A DNA stretch of 64,000 bases. Origin: Phycomyces blakesleeanus NRRL 1555(-). Its lineage: Eukaryota > Mucoromycota > Mucoromycetes > Mucorales > Phycomycetaceae. The DNA lies in contig NW_017265137.1 of the NCBI RefSeq assembly GCF_001638985.1, positions 1,205,054 through 1,269,053 on the forward strand. The letters are read 5' to 3'. The translations under genes and the position numbers were made by a program. This document shows positions 1 through 13,689 of this stretch, one piece after another; positions within the stretch are counted from its first letter, which is position 1, and each line of letters begins with the position of its first letter. Under the pieces are notes generated by a model. The model searched no databases. It was given only the letters and a program-made list of their open reading frames with translations, and was not told the DNA's origin.

Positions 1-207
1 ATATATATATATATATTTTGGGGGTAAATATATTTTACAGGCTAGTCCCCCGGTACAGATTAATACTATTACCAAACTAAATAAGAAATTTATTTATTTA
101 TTTATTTATTTATTTAAAAACGGGAAAACGTTTTATAAAAATTTTATATATATCGAAAATGATGATTATATAGTATAAATGGAGGGAACATTGTTTTGTT
201 GCTATGA
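1..207 (+). repeat. Left copy of a ~207-bp direct repeat abutting the assembly gap
   Basis: Starting from the (TA)n tract, this segment matches 1140-1348 almost base for base, including the shared core with GGCTAGTCCCCCGGTACAG and the (TTTA)n tract. It runs directly into the N block, so its right end is unknown. There are only a few substitutions and small indels between copies. It may be a true duplication or an allelic/assembly overlap at the gap. It contains no credible coding sequence. Confidence 0.85.
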
Positions 208-307
208 NNNNNNNNNNNNNNNNNNNNNNNNNNNNNNNNNNNNNNNNNNNNNNNNNNNNNNNNNNNNNNNNNNNNNNNNNNNNNNNNNNNNNNNNNNNNN
301 NNNNNNN
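208..307. other. Assembly gap (100 N)
   Basis: There are exactly 100 N, the conventional length for a scaffold gap of unknown size. Any reading frame crossing it is meaningless. Confidence 0.99.
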
Positions 308-1139
308 AAAGGAAATAATGTAAATTTTATAAATATAAGAATAAAATAAATAAAATAAGAAGAAGTAATATACAATTATACTAATGATAATAGATCTATT
401 CTTCTCAATTGATTGGAAAGATTTTTTTTTGTAACAAATTCGGTGTCTTTGTGATGATTGATAACTGAGTATTGTGTGTATATATGAATTATTTCCTTTA
501 AAAATTAACTTATACAATTATAATAATTGCTTATACTTTCTTGCCTTTAAATATCCAAAATACACAAAATGAATAAATGTCACCAAGCCCATTTATTCTT
601 TTCTTTCTACGCCTACAATAGAAGGGGAGGGAGAAAAGGAAAGAGGAGGGGGGGGGGGGGGGGCGGTTGACCTTGTCAAGTCCGATCGCACATTGAATTT
701 TTTTTATTTTATTTTATTTTGCCACTTACCACAATTACCATGACTACAGTGAATGATTTCTTGTTGCTATGTTTACTACTGTTTACTGCTGTTTACTGCT
801 GTTTACTGCTGTTTACTACTGTTACTACCATTATTCTATATATTTATACATTTGTACCTTTCCTCACCCTGACTTCCCGTAAGACATCAGATGCTGTCAA
901 ACTTGGAAATTCACGTGAATGGAACACTAGAAAAGTAGTTGGTTGCACCACAAAGAGATATTGTCAATATCTTAATTTCTAAACTCAAGTATTTTCATAG
1001 TCTAAAATAAAAAACAAAAAAAGTTTTTTTTTTCTTTTTTTTTTCTTTTTTTTTCTGTTTGAATTTTTTTCAAGCCCAGTGGACATGAGGATCGTAGATG
1101 TGAGAAACAAATCGATTTCGAGTGTCAAGTTAGATATAT
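308..1139. other. Intergenic, low complexity
   Basis: No gene is recognisable. The stretch contains a purine block ending in a 16-G run at 648-663, a ~10-bp tandem repeat based on TGTTTACTGC at about 770-830, and T-rich tracts at 1020-1060. An 87-codon frame over 719-982 is made largely of the tandem repeat and is not credible as a gene. Confidence 0.6.
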
Positions 1140-1348
1140 ATATATATATATATATATTTTTGGGGTTAATATATTTTACAGGCTAGTCCCCCGGTACAGA
1201 TTAATACTATTACCAAACTAAATAAGATATTTATTTATTTATTTATTTATTTATTTATATACGTGTAAACGTTTTATAAAAATTTTATATATATCGAAAA
1301 TGATGATTATATAGTATAAATGGAGGGTACATTGTTTTGTTGCTATGA
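1140..1348 (+). repeat. Right copy of the ~207-bp direct repeat
   Basis: This is nearly identical to 1-207, with the same order of (TA)n tract, GGCTAGTCCCCCGGTACAG core, (TTTA)n tract and AT-rich tail ending TTGTTTTGTTGCTATGA. After 1348 the sequence continues into unique DNA, showing what may lie beyond the gap in the left copy. Confidence 0.85.
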
Positions 1349-2424
1349 TATAAAGTTTCATTGTGGCTGTTTGGTTTATTGTAAATAAAATAAAATAAAA
1401 ATTTAAAGATTTTTTTTTTGGATATCATTAGATGTCACACGTACACTCACAATACCCACAATACCCACACAGAAATATCGCGGTAATATCAATGAGCGTT
1501 TCTTAAAGGTTACACTTAGATTTGATAATCAGCGCTAAGCAAGATCGAGAAATTTATATATATATAATATATCATAATAGATACATAAAAAATTCAAATG
1601 AATAACATTGACGTCTAATCACATCAGTCATCAAATATCCCTACTATTCTTTTATTTACTTATTTATTTATGTGTTATCTTTGGATCTTTGTACACAATT
1701 CACAAAGAGCATTTTATATATAGGCGATAATGTAGTTTCCTAAGATTTTAAGTCAATCAAATGTGATGTGTCATTTGGCCGTAATTACGGGATTATCACA
1801 GTATATATAAAGAGAGATAGAAGTATATATTTTATTCGAGAAAACCCCTGTACATTTTTGGTAGTACAGCATGATAGTAAGTTTATAGTCAGCAAAGGAG
1901 AAAGAAAGGGACTTCATTTAAGAGCACAATATCATTACTAGAAGCAGGAGTCTGACCACGCCTGATTGGTTGTAGAGCCACACACACCCACACACACATA
2001 TATATATATATATAATGTTTGGCAAATTGAATGATAGGAAAAGAAGGCTTGTGAGTACTTACATACATACACATATATATATATATAAACAAACCAGATC
2101 GACAATAGAAGGTCAGGGTGGCTGAGTCACCGGTAACTTCTTGACTTGATGGTGGTTGGAGCAGTAGTAATGAACTTAAAGATCTTTTTTGTTTTTTGTT
2201 TTTATCATTCAGCCATAATGACAATTTATAATGACAATAATTCCATTCATGGTAATTCCAAGCAATCAATTTCACATACATACATACATACATACATACA
2301 TGAATACATATAACATATACATCCTTATTAATGTTACAAATTAGATAGTAAGAAATAAGAAAATGTATATATATAAAATAGAGGGGCCCCTGATTATTGA
2401 GTTGATTACACATCTACTATAATT

Positions 2425-2455
<31 letters not shown>

Positions 2456-4009
2456 CTTCATATTTATCTCCAGGGGTTTGGGGGGTGAGAGGGACCTTGT
2501 CCAAAAAGATAACACTACCAGCAAGACTATCCCATCATTATGACATGGACCGAATTTCATTTAAAGAAAAAAAAAGATAGAGAGAGAAAAGACCTCATCG
2601 TACTTCTGCAAAGTCTAGTTCAGCCGGTATGCAATCTAGTGTCATTTGATTTTAATATCTTTCGTAGGTACACATACTTTATATTAAACTATCCTTCTTT
2701 TGTCTTTAATTGAATAGCAGTAGTTAATTAATAAGAATTTCTTGAGCCAAGACAAGCAACTAAATAAATCTCCAGCCGTATCTTTCTCTTCACTATCAAA
2801 CCTACTGTATATTGTCCATTTTACAATGCGGCTTTAATTTATTAATAAAGTCGTGTTATTATATAGATGTATAATTTCCTTTTTTGTAACTCCTTTGGTT
2901 TTTTTCTTCTTCTTCTTCTTCTCTCTCTCTCTCATTTACAAATCAAGAACGTGATGCGAATGGCCAGTACATTTCTGGATGCTCATCCGCTTAAGTCCAC
3001 TTGTACACGTGATATGTGAATGACGCAATTTGCACAAGAGAGGAAATAGATCAGCTTTTTTAGCACACTTACCAAAAAAGGAAAAATCAGGTACTGTATC
3101 ATTCTTTGTGAGCGAGTGAGTGGGTGGGTAAGTTTTTTATTATTTTGGGTCTTGGTCTAGATGCTGTGATTGGTTACTCTTCTTCTTCTTATAGTACAAT
3201 ACGATACGATACAATCAATTACAAATCTTCTACATACATACATGTATATATATATATATATATTTCCCATTCACAGTACAAATGACTTTTGAGTGCATAG
3301 AGACACATACTTGACATTCTTGCCTTTTAGAACAATATCCTCTATGGATCTTGCATTAGGCTTATTCTCAGTATGTAGTAAGCATTTGTCATTTAAGCTG
3401 CTATTGTCAAGATAAGTGCTGTAGAGATTAAGCTTATTATTATGCTTATTATGTCTTTTGCATCTATTTGGTACATATTTCCATATCCTGTTGTACATAC
3501 TGTTATATAACAAGATCTTCTTGATACCCAAAGAAAAAATAAATAACATCAACCAAAAACGGCCCTTTCCTGTTTCAAACAGCGAGATTTCTTTGTTTCT
3601 TTGTTTCTTTCTTGGCAGGATTGTATATTGTAAATGCTAACTATATTATATGTATTATAATCAAATAATAATAACAAAGAATTAAATAAAAAAATCCCAC
3701 ACACACACACTTGTGTATATTTATCACAGAGTGCACAATAGTGTGATATTCGCCAATCAGTTTCTTCTTATTGTTCTTGGTATTCCTTTGGTTCTGATTT
3801 CTTTATGCTTATTAAACCTGATACATAAAAAAAGAAGAGGAGAAAATAATCAGACTTGGCAGAAGCATACTCTTGTATGTGGCCAAATGTTGGAAAGACT
3901 ACAGGCACACAAAACAATGTATATATTATATTTCAGTAGTAAAGGAAGGGATTTTGGGGCGAGGTTTATTGTATCTATACATATTTAATGGTGCCTTGAT
4001 AGTGAACAG

Positions 4010-4085
4010 CATGTGCTGTGCTGTGCTGTGCTGTGCTGTGTTATGCTGTGCTGAGCTTTGCTAAACTGTATTGTATTGTACTGTA
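4010..4085 (+). repeat. TGCTG/TGTAT pentanucleotide repeat
   Basis: This is a run of CTGTG pentamers that decays into TATTG/TACTG pentamers. The short cysteine-rich frames reported over it are products of the repeat. Confidence 0.8.
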
Positions 4086-5917
4086 CTTGTGCTATATTGT
4101 AGCTGTAAATGTAACTATAGCTTTAGTTGTAGTCATTAATATTATTATTATTATTATTATTATTGCATTGAGAAAAAGTTTGTACAATGTAACAATTAGG
4201 ATATACAAATACAGATATACTAGGCTATAATAAAGAGGAAGAAAGGGAAAGCTTTTAGGAAAGTATTTGTGTGTGTATGTGTTTGTAGATTAAGGGAAGA
4301 ATTTAATTGATTCACACAAGATGTAGCAAAAAAAAAATTATTTAATTCAAGGTGCTCTAAAAAAGACTTCTTTTTGATGGGAAATTTCAATTTTTCAAAA
4401 CTCATCTACCTCGTACCAAAATCAAAAGAGAGAAAGAGAGTACAGAATCTATTACTGTACATCTTTCACTATCTAACTAGCTATCTAGCTATCTATCTAT
4501 CTATCAATCAATCTGTCTGTCTGTCTCTCTGCTTTAATTCCTTCTTCTTCCTTTTTTTTGCAAGTTACATATACTCACATTTTTCTTTTGAGAAGGTATT
4601 TATTACCCCCTCTGGCGCCTTTTTGTCTTACCCACCCACCCACCAAAACCAAACAATTTTTTTTCCGGGTCGTACTTGTGCTCGCACATAAACAATCTGC
4701 GTCGCTTTCTTTTCTTTTTGCCCTACTTGGGAATCCAACATGCCCATTCTATTCACGTGTGTACAAGATATATGAATATATAAGTGTATGAACGTATATA
4801 AGCTTTGGATTATCCTATCCAGCCGATCTCTACACCGAGATCAAAGATGATACATATATAAAATACAATAAAATATAATAGAACGAGATCTTTTGGTGTG
4901 GTGTCCTTTTTTAATTAAAGAACAAAACGATCGTTACAACAACCGCCAAAAAAGAAAGAAAATAAAGATGTTAAGTGTCAGCCAAAAGAAATAATAAAGA
5001 ATCATTATAACCATAATCATTATACTACACACAGAGTGAAAAGCTTGAACGTTACATTTTATTTGGCTAGTAAAAAAAAAAGAAATTCAGTCCATTGACT
5101 ATATCTACAAACATAAAATGTAATCTGTATGATGTCAAATTGTGGGTATTCATAATGTCATTACAAATCTGATATTCCAAAGAAGACCAGACCCACATAA
5201 TCCAACAAGGTTTTCTTCTTCTTATTTTAGTCCCAAGATTGTGCATTTGTCAAGTCTAGCTTCTTAATACCCAAAAAAAGAAAACAAAAGAAGAAAGAAA
5301 GAAAAGTAAAAAAAAAATTAAGAGATGTGTATACATATATTCTAAATCATTACAATCATAACACATGCTTCTTCCCCCCGAAAAAAAAAGGAACCGCATC
5401 CCTCGACAGAATCAAAATCAAAGGTGGTTACTGATGTAGGAAAACTCGATCATGTAATAGCACCAATGATATCTCATAAACCATAGATATATATGTATGT
5501 ATTTTTTATGCTTACACTCGGTAGTAGTCAGAATGTAAAGGAAAGCCAAGTCCAAGGCTTATATACATAATTTGCTTTTCAGAAGAAGTACATAAATAAA
5601 GAGAACCACATTCACAATCTCCCAACACAGATAGCATGTATTTTCATTTGAATGTTTATATGGTGTGTCTCTAGTGTGAGAGTGCAAATGGAAATACAAG
5701 TGTAAATAAAAGTGCAGGTGCTGTTGTATCTGTCACATTGACGATAAGTGACAGTGGCGAACATGAATCATCTGCAATTGGCGTGCATTGAAATCGATAC
5801 AGGTCTTTATGGTATTTTGAAAGCCCCATCTTATTAGACATAATACACACGCCTCTTTGTTCGTTTATTCATCGAAATTTCCGACTTTTATATAAGAATA
5901 TACATTAGGAAAATTAG

Positions 5918-5933
5918 CCCTGTGCGCACAGGG
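5918..5933. other. Perfect 16-bp palindrome
   Basis: CCCTGTGCGCACAGGG reads identically on both strands and is GC-rich inside AT-rich flanks. It could be a protein-binding site, a cruciform-prone site or a remnant of joined transposon ends. No function can be assigned. Confidence 0.6.
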
Positions 5934-8900
5934 ATGGTGTCTCTCCTAAAATGAATATTTGTTGCATTTTTATATATATTTTTACCACAATCTAATCTCT
6001 TGCCTAAAAACAAAAAACAAGAAAAAAAAAGACAGCTAACTAATCAATAACAGGTCAAGAAAACCACCTTTTTGTATACCAATATACTATAACAGACTCT
6101 ACTCATTACACGTCAGAGTGCGAGATAGAGACAGAAGAAGAAACAACACACACACATACACAAAATCTATTTTTGGAAATAAAAAAGATCAGCATTTGTT
6201 TCATATTATTTCCTATAAAGTGATACTGTATCTAATAAAGTGACATGTACATATATGAAAGCTAGACTCTATAAAAAGAACAAATCATCTGTAACACCAT
6301 TCAAGCCAAGTTGTCGGCCAGTCGGTTTAGTCCGAATAACTGTTCTTTTGTAACTTTTTTTTTTTTTTTTTTTATCTAGCCGGACAAAAATTATCTCCCC
6401 CCAAAAAAGAAAGGTCGCACTAGACGAACACACAAAATTGTGACTGTCTGACAGTGTCCGGACCGCACACACACATATATATATATTTGAAAGATTATTC
6501 TTCGTAGACTGAACCAAGTTGTGAACCGCAATATTGCACCGGGTAAAGAAGTGGGCTAATAAACAATGCTATGAACCGGGTTCAATTTGTTTTTCCTTTT
6601 TGGTGCTGTTCTTATTAAACCTTGCTCACATCCCGATTCATTACATGTTCACTAAAATTTGACACAGGGTGTGGTGTGGGGCTTGTCAACTGTTTTTAAC
6701 ACTAATATGAGATGCTCGTAACCCAACGAGTAAGATAAACCGAGTCTAAAGCCAATTATAACAGCTTTGATTTTCATTATCCAACGATGGTCTGTGTACT
6801 TACCACATTATCGTTTATTTATTCTGTAGTTCCTGTTTTACCTATTATAAGGCACAACTACACCCTTCAAATCCCCTGAATATATATATATATAAACTAC
6901 GAGTATTCACCAGTCTAATTAGGATGTTTTATTTACGGTAATATGTAATGTTAGCAGGTAAATATGGGATTCATTTATATATTTACATTTTTAAAACAAA
7001 CTACACCTGCACAGCTGTATTTTAATAGTAATAAGACACATTTTGAGACGATTATAACCAATTATCGTGTTCTCCAATTTGTTGGATGTTGAGTATATTG
7101 TTATCTGGTTCTTTATGTCTTTATGTATGTAGACATACATACATGTATATGCATATTTATATGTATGCTTATTTAATTTTGAGATCAAGACAGATCATAT
7201 GGACATGTATTTTGTTGAATATGTAACAAAGAAATAAATAAAATATGTAGATAAGGTACGTTGAGAAAATAAATGAGTGTGAGTAAGTTGTAAGGATATA
7301 AGGATATAAAAAATGCATGAAAATAAGGGTGTAAGATTAGCATTATCTAATATGGATATAAGAGAGAGAGAGAGAGAAAGTATGTGTGTGTGTATGGGGG
7401 GGGGAGAAGGAAAATATCGAATTAGTATAAAGTAGTTATAAATAAACTTATACTCTTTGTAAACTGCTTCCAACCCTAAATCGTAACAAACTAAAAGTTT
7501 TTGACACTACTTTTAACGAAACAGCATAGAAGTACAGTACAGTGCGGCTACTTTAGGTTAGGATAAATGCAGCCGAGGCATTATCTGGATTGTTTCCATA
7601 TATGTACACGCACGCCCAAAAGTGGTACACATGTGCATGGAACAAAACCATTGGTAACGGATTCAACCTTTGAGAGATGTTTGATCTGGAAGTGGGAAAG
7701 AGGGCTGTTGATAGAACGTTCCATATATCCGAGTACACAAGCACGAACACAAGCACAAGTACAAACACAAGCAAAAATCACAACACACATTAGCTTATTG
7801 TGCGTATCAAAAATAAGAAAAATATATAATCAAAACAATTATGTTAGCACATTTTGTGTTCGGAGAGCCATATTGAGGCTGGGCACAAAACTGTGTATTA
7901 TTTCCAAAGACTGTATTGATTCTAGAACCAATTATAATAACCTTCTTGTCACATCGGAAGTCATCTTTATCCTAGAGCTTCACCCATAAGCCCTCATTGT
8001 GTACAGTGGCAAGTGTAACCCTCTTATTTCTTCCCCATTTTGTGTGTGTGTGTGTGAAATACTTTAGAAGCTATTGCATAAATTGCTGGCATTTGATTAG
8101 TAATGCTTGCATAATCTGACAGGTAAAGAAGGAAGGAAGAACAACTACAGCTAGCTATCTAGCTATCTGGATAGGTAGACACCCATATATATATATAAAG
8201 GAGGCAAGAGAATCATTATTTGTTTGTGGGAAAAAAATTATGTGATTGTGGCTGATGGGTTAAGTGGCTGTAAAATTGCTCATCATTACAACAGACAATA
8301 ATATAAATATATCTTGCATTTATTTTTGAGTAAAACAAAGCAAAAAATCTTAAGAGGTGTATGTATCTAAAGCTAATAATGGAGTATCTAAAAGTTCTTT
8401 ATTTCATTATATCAATCTTTTTAGTATTTCAATAGAAGTTCAATATAGCTAAAGTAATAATAAAGAATACAACAACCACATATCATTATATCGAGCGCCA
8501 AGTATATTTTTTGGAACGTAACCATTTTTAAAGGATATTTTGACAATTATTTTGAAACATAATAATAATAATAAAAATCATGATTTATCTTTATCTTTAT
8601 ATATATTACAGAATATCATAATAACATTATGACTTAATCTCTTGGGGGAAGAATAAATGCCACCATAATTTTGATAACACTGTGCTAAATCATTACAAAA
8701 CCTGCCATGTCTAGAGTGAGATGGATTTTTTTGGTGTACACATGTCGGTGATTTAAAAGACATATTCTTCTGGTGGAAATAGCGATACCCTCCTTTTTAA
8801 ATATATCGATATCTCCATGGATATTGGTCTGCTGCTGGTTAAAACAACATTAAACGTCATATCCTAACGTTTTATACAACTTTAATTAATAGAAAATAAA

Positions 8901-8999
8901 ATAAAATATTCATTTCTTTTGAGGTGTATCCTGAGAAAAAGTTGGCACCAAATATGGACTTTTTGGTGCAAATAGCTCAGCTTTCATTAATAAACGGGT

Positions 9000-9250
9000 T
9001 TTTTAGAGTGAAAAAACGAGACATTTTGACCAATATTTGAGTAATCAATGTCAAACAACACTTACATTCTGGATCATAATGTGCCACGCCAGGTTAGTTA
9101 CAAATAAAAGACCAATTTACTTAACTAGTCTAAAGATATAGCTGGTTATTTGTATTTTCATTTGCTATTTTGATCCAAATGATCCTTTTTTGTTAAACAA
9201 TTCTTTATTTCAATAGTAGCTTCAGCAATATTAGACGCATACTTGTCTGA
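9000..9250. repeat. Diverged dispersed repeat, copy A
   Basis: This aligns collinearly with 19170-19430. Both contain a TTTTAGAGTG/TTTTGGAGTG start, a block around CACGCCAGGTTA/CACCAGGTTA, and an ATTTGCTATTT(T/C)GATC block. On the minus strand both copies can be read as PG-(V/E)-AH-x-DP followed by a hydrophobic stretch, so the ancestor may have been coding. It is probably an old transposable-element fragment; the family is unknown. Confidence 0.5.
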
Positions 9251-10628
9251 TTAGATATATATGTCTAGAGCTGTAATAGCTAGGATACTGAAAGTTCAAT
9301 CCACACTTTTATCATACAGGCCAATATAGACAACCTTTAAGCAACCGGACGTCGTTACAGTCTCCAACCCGGCCACAAAACATACCATCCTTTGAACGAG
9401 CCACACGTCTCTGCAGTCTCCAATTTAGTCACACAGCAACATCTCACAGCTCATGACAAATATAGTCTTTTATTCTGACCACCGCACACACAAACACTAT
9501 ATATATCCAAGGTAGTTTGAGTTGTTATATTCTGATATTGGTGGACGATATTCTTGAATAATTATATATTATTACTACTTTCTTCTTTTAAAAAAAATTG
9601 CAATCAAAATGCACTCACAAATTTTCAACGTTTTTTTTTTTGGATTTACTTCTTTCTATATTCTTGGTCCTGTTTCTGCTACATATACCAGATACTTTTC
9701 TTAAACTTTTTTTGTTTTGTTTTCTAGATTAACTTACCTTATTTCAATAATCATAATATAAGCAAAAATGGGTTTATGATATTCTTGATCTCATATTAAA
9801 AACAAATTAGAAATAAGAACTAAAACACTCAATAGAGATTCTGGTCAGTGCCTTCCAAAATATAGAACCTATCCTTTCAGCTTGTTGATTCTCCCTTAAA
9901 TTTCTGATATAATTGTATTTTTAAGTATTGCAATGGAAACATTAACAGTTGGGTGGAGGGGTATAAGCTAAGTATTGCAAGCTATATTATAACCGAAAAA
10001 GAAACGGCAAAAAAAAGAGATGAAAGTGAAGCGTAAAAGAGTAATATTATATAAATAAAATTTATAGCAAAATAGTGAGATTAACTGTGCTGGTTTATGT
10101 AATCAAGTGGCCCAAACAGCCAAAAGAAAAAGATAATAAATCTTGATCTTCTCTAACGACTTCTTAGTCCCGAATATTAACAATTGGGATCCTGCTCTTT
10201 CAAAAATAATAAAGAAAAAAAAAGAAGTGATACGGAAGGCTACTCTTTATTGCCTTAATCTTTTGATATTTATATAAATATTTTGATAGTCAATTAAAGA
10301 AAATAATTAATACTATATTACTAAGCTATTCCAAAGATTTTGAGATAAAATATGGTCCTTTGAATAGATAATAGTAAATAATAATAGAGAGAAATAGAAA
10401 TAGATAAGCGATATTGGAGTTCTTTGTTACAAGATTTATGATCTTCAATTGATTGCCGCGCCAGCTGTAACAGGCATGCTTTTCCGAAGGCCATGACTTC
10501 ACTAATTTGAGAAGATACTATATTCTTGTGCCAACTGAATCTTATAGACACGCGCAACGTGTCAATGCCAGTAATATATCTTACAAATACTTGGGGATAA
10601 AGTAAAGACTCATAAACAATATTCTATC

Positions 10629-10630
<2 letters not shown>

Positions 10631-10668
<38 letters not shown>
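10631..10668 (+). repeat. (TTA)n microsatellite
   Basis: An uninterrupted run of about 12 TTA/ATT trinucleotides. Confidence 0.9.
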
Positions 10669-11296
10669 TTACAATCAAACAAGGATTTGTTTTATAAGAT
10701 TTATGTATGCATTAGACATATAATTCTTTCAAGACTACTTTTTAAGCTCAAATATTCAAATAATAAATTAACGCGGACACAGTCGAACTTTAGACAGATT
10801 CTGTATTTAGGCCACTATGATATCATCCCTTATTACATGACCAGTGCGTAGCAACTATGCAGTCATACTTATAATTATTATTATTATTATTTCTTTAATA
10901 ATAAATACATTATCACCTATTGTTTATTTCCAAATATTCACCATATTGATTTAGTTATTATTTGAGTACTAATATCAAATATATATATATATTATTTAAG
11001 AAAGCTTTAGAAGTAAAATGCCACAAAATGAATAAAGGCTATACATAAAGCATATATCCATTTCTTCTTCTTTTTATTGCTCTGAATATCACAACCACTT
11101 GTCACAAAGGTTATGAGTGTTAGACCAGCTATGCTTTATTTATTTTAACATATATATATTATGAATTCCTCTCATACTATATAAACAAACACATCACGTC
11201 TCACTGCCTTATTTTCTAATTTATTTTGAGAGGATAGATTACTATTATATATATTGTATACACAGCGCTTGCATATAATATTGAACTGTATTTTAA

Positions 11297-11297
<1 letters not shown>

Positions 11298-11330
<33 letters not shown>

Positions 11331-11331
11331 G
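11298..11331 (+). repeat. (ATA)n microsatellite
   Basis: An uninterrupted run of about 11 AAT trinucleotides. Confidence 0.9.
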
Positions 11332-12724
11332 TAGTATTTAGGCATTCAAGCTTACTATAATATTTAGAGCAGAAGAAAATAATCAAATTGAAACTGATTA
11401 CAGCAATCCAATTTTTATAAGTTGTAAGATCCTAATATTGAACAGTACTAAACTGATATGTGAGAATAAATTTATTGGAGAGAAGCTCTAAGAAAATAGA
11501 AAGTAAAAAAATGAAAAATGAAATACAACAACTCTGTAATTGTTTTTTTTGTTCTTATTTAATACCAACGAGTAGCCAAAAGTCATGATATGGCTTATAT
11601 CTATCAGTAGTAAAATAAAAGAATAAATGTTTTATGGCATTCAAACCTTTCTAGCAACATAATAAAATAAAAAAGCTTCAAGTAATAAATGCATGATATA
11701 ATCCAAAATGTGTATGTCTGAAAACAACGCTAGCAAAAAGCTAAGGGGTCAGAAGCTAAAAAGAAAATAGATATATTAAAATAAAGATGTGCAAGTTGAC
11801 TTGGAACAAGAAAATATTATACATTACTCTCTATCTACTTTATACTAGATTACTTTTTTTAAAAAGAAAGCTAGCTATTAAGCTGATAGATAGAGTAAAA
11901 ATGGAATAGAGCAAAGAAATATAAAAGTATCATTATGAAAGTATCACCATGAAAAAAAGGAGAATAAGAGAGTGATTGTGAAAAATATCATAAGTATTTC
12001 TCAAAATAACTATCTAAATCACTCCTTATTTCATATGGTGTATAATTCCGTATGGAAATAAAAAAGTTCTTGAAAGAAAGCAATGCTATTTTTTCAGTGT
12101 GATACAATCTATAGAAACGAACCAAAGATATATTCTATCACTATTTCTAGTAGCCTTTCATGTTCACATACACACACTCATGTGTATATATTGTATTTCA
12201 CTTTAAAAGAAGTAAAAAACCATAGAAGGCATATTAGATATTTAATGCTTCACATGCTTTAAAAATTTAGTAAACAAAAGCCAAGTTTCCTGTTTATAAT
12301 GTTACACAACATTATCAAATGCAAGATTCCGAATACCTCCTATATGATTCCCTTGCAAAGTCTAGATAAGTCTATTACAAATATATAAGTCAAAATGGCA
12401 AAGAAGTATAGAACATAAGAAGAAAAATTCAGCTTTTACATACTACCACCATTAAAGAAGCCATAGTAGTAGTAACTCTTTTTAAAAGATACTTATATCC
12501 AATCTATGGACTATTTAAAAGAAGTTTTTATATGTATGCCACTCATACTAAATATAGTAAGTAAGGGATAAAACAAATAGCAAAGGCGTGTTTATCATAT
12601 GCATACCAACGGAATCAGCAAGGAATTTGATAAGCAAAAAAAAACAGCTAGTGTATTTATGTTTTTATCACTACTCAGCCCACATTCCCATTTTATTTTC
12701 TATAAATTTACTTGTTTCCTCAGG

Positions 12725-12935
12725 TTTTCTCATTTCTTTCTTCCTCTCTTCCTTTTCACTTTTTACACGGTAAGTTTGATATCCTGCTATCAAAGATAAA
12801 TTATTATCTTCTATACACTTACTCTTTCTTTCAAGTTACCTTTTTTCTTTCTCTCTCTCTTTCTTTTCACGTTTTACATAGTAAGCTTGATATCCTGGTC
12901 GCACAAATAAGTTATATCTTTTATATACCCTCCAA
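12725..12935 (+). repeat. Imperfect tandem duplication, ~115 bp period
   Basis: Two adjacent segments share a CT-rich tract, then a TTTTCAC(T/G)TTTTACA block and a GTAAG(T/C)TTGATATCCTG block. The copies differ at several positions. The overlapping small frames are not convincing genes. Confidence 0.6.
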
Positions 12936-13689
12936 AAGCACTATCTATACAGTAGGTACTTTCTACAAACTATTATGACAGTGTAAGTATTTTACAACTT
13001 CAAGAATATTTTACGCGCTTTACATTCTTCCTATTTTCAAAAACTGGTTATTCTTGCCACACCATAAAGTAATCTGTATGCTTGACATAAAAAAAGACAC
13101 TTCGTGCTCTTATATCTTATCTTTGGCTCCCATACACGAACCTTAGCAAAACAAAAGTGAAGAAAGCAGGAAATATTGCGATGCTCTTTAATATTTATAT
13201 ATTAACATTCCATCAAAGGCGCGAGTATGAGACATATCAAGTGCATTGATCGTCCGTACAAGTATTTGTCTGCTCCCATTATAACTACTAACACAAGAAT
13301 GATAATATGTAATATATGCACACATTCAAAACACAATATGAGCACAGTAGATCTACATTCTTAACCATAACTTTGATAGTGGTGATATTATTTTTTCAAT
13401 TAAAAAGAATGATATATGCATTACAGTTAAAACTTAACCATTCGGAAATCAAATTCAAAAACACTTGTGCATAGCCCTACATAGTAAAGTGGTAAGAACA
13501 TAAAAAAAAGAAAATAGTAAGAAAGATATTAACATGAGTACTAACCCTGCCAATTTATTATAGAGCAATCACAGCTATAATACAGGTACAGTTTTCTCAA
13601 AAGCACATTTAAATAGTTCAGAATGATAATGTCGCAAACACATCACACATAGTCATTGTAAGCCATATAGATGGGTAGAGAGTAATATT

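Noticed and set aside
110..517. A 135-codon frame crossing the gap
   Set aside because: About a quarter of it is N; the rest is AT-rich with no motif.
1889..2413. A 174-codon minus-strand frame
   Set aside because: Composition follows CATA and CA/TA microsatellites, with no domain-like segment and no plausible splice partners.
6525..6600. tRNA-like segment with GGGTTCAATTTG
   Set aside because: There is no matching acceptor stem or D-arm, and the B-box-like match lacks the required final C.
7553..7989. Overlapping 140-codon plus and 73-codon minus frames
   Set aside because: Both are low-confidence, with no motif, and partly driven by a CAAGCACAAG-type repeat.
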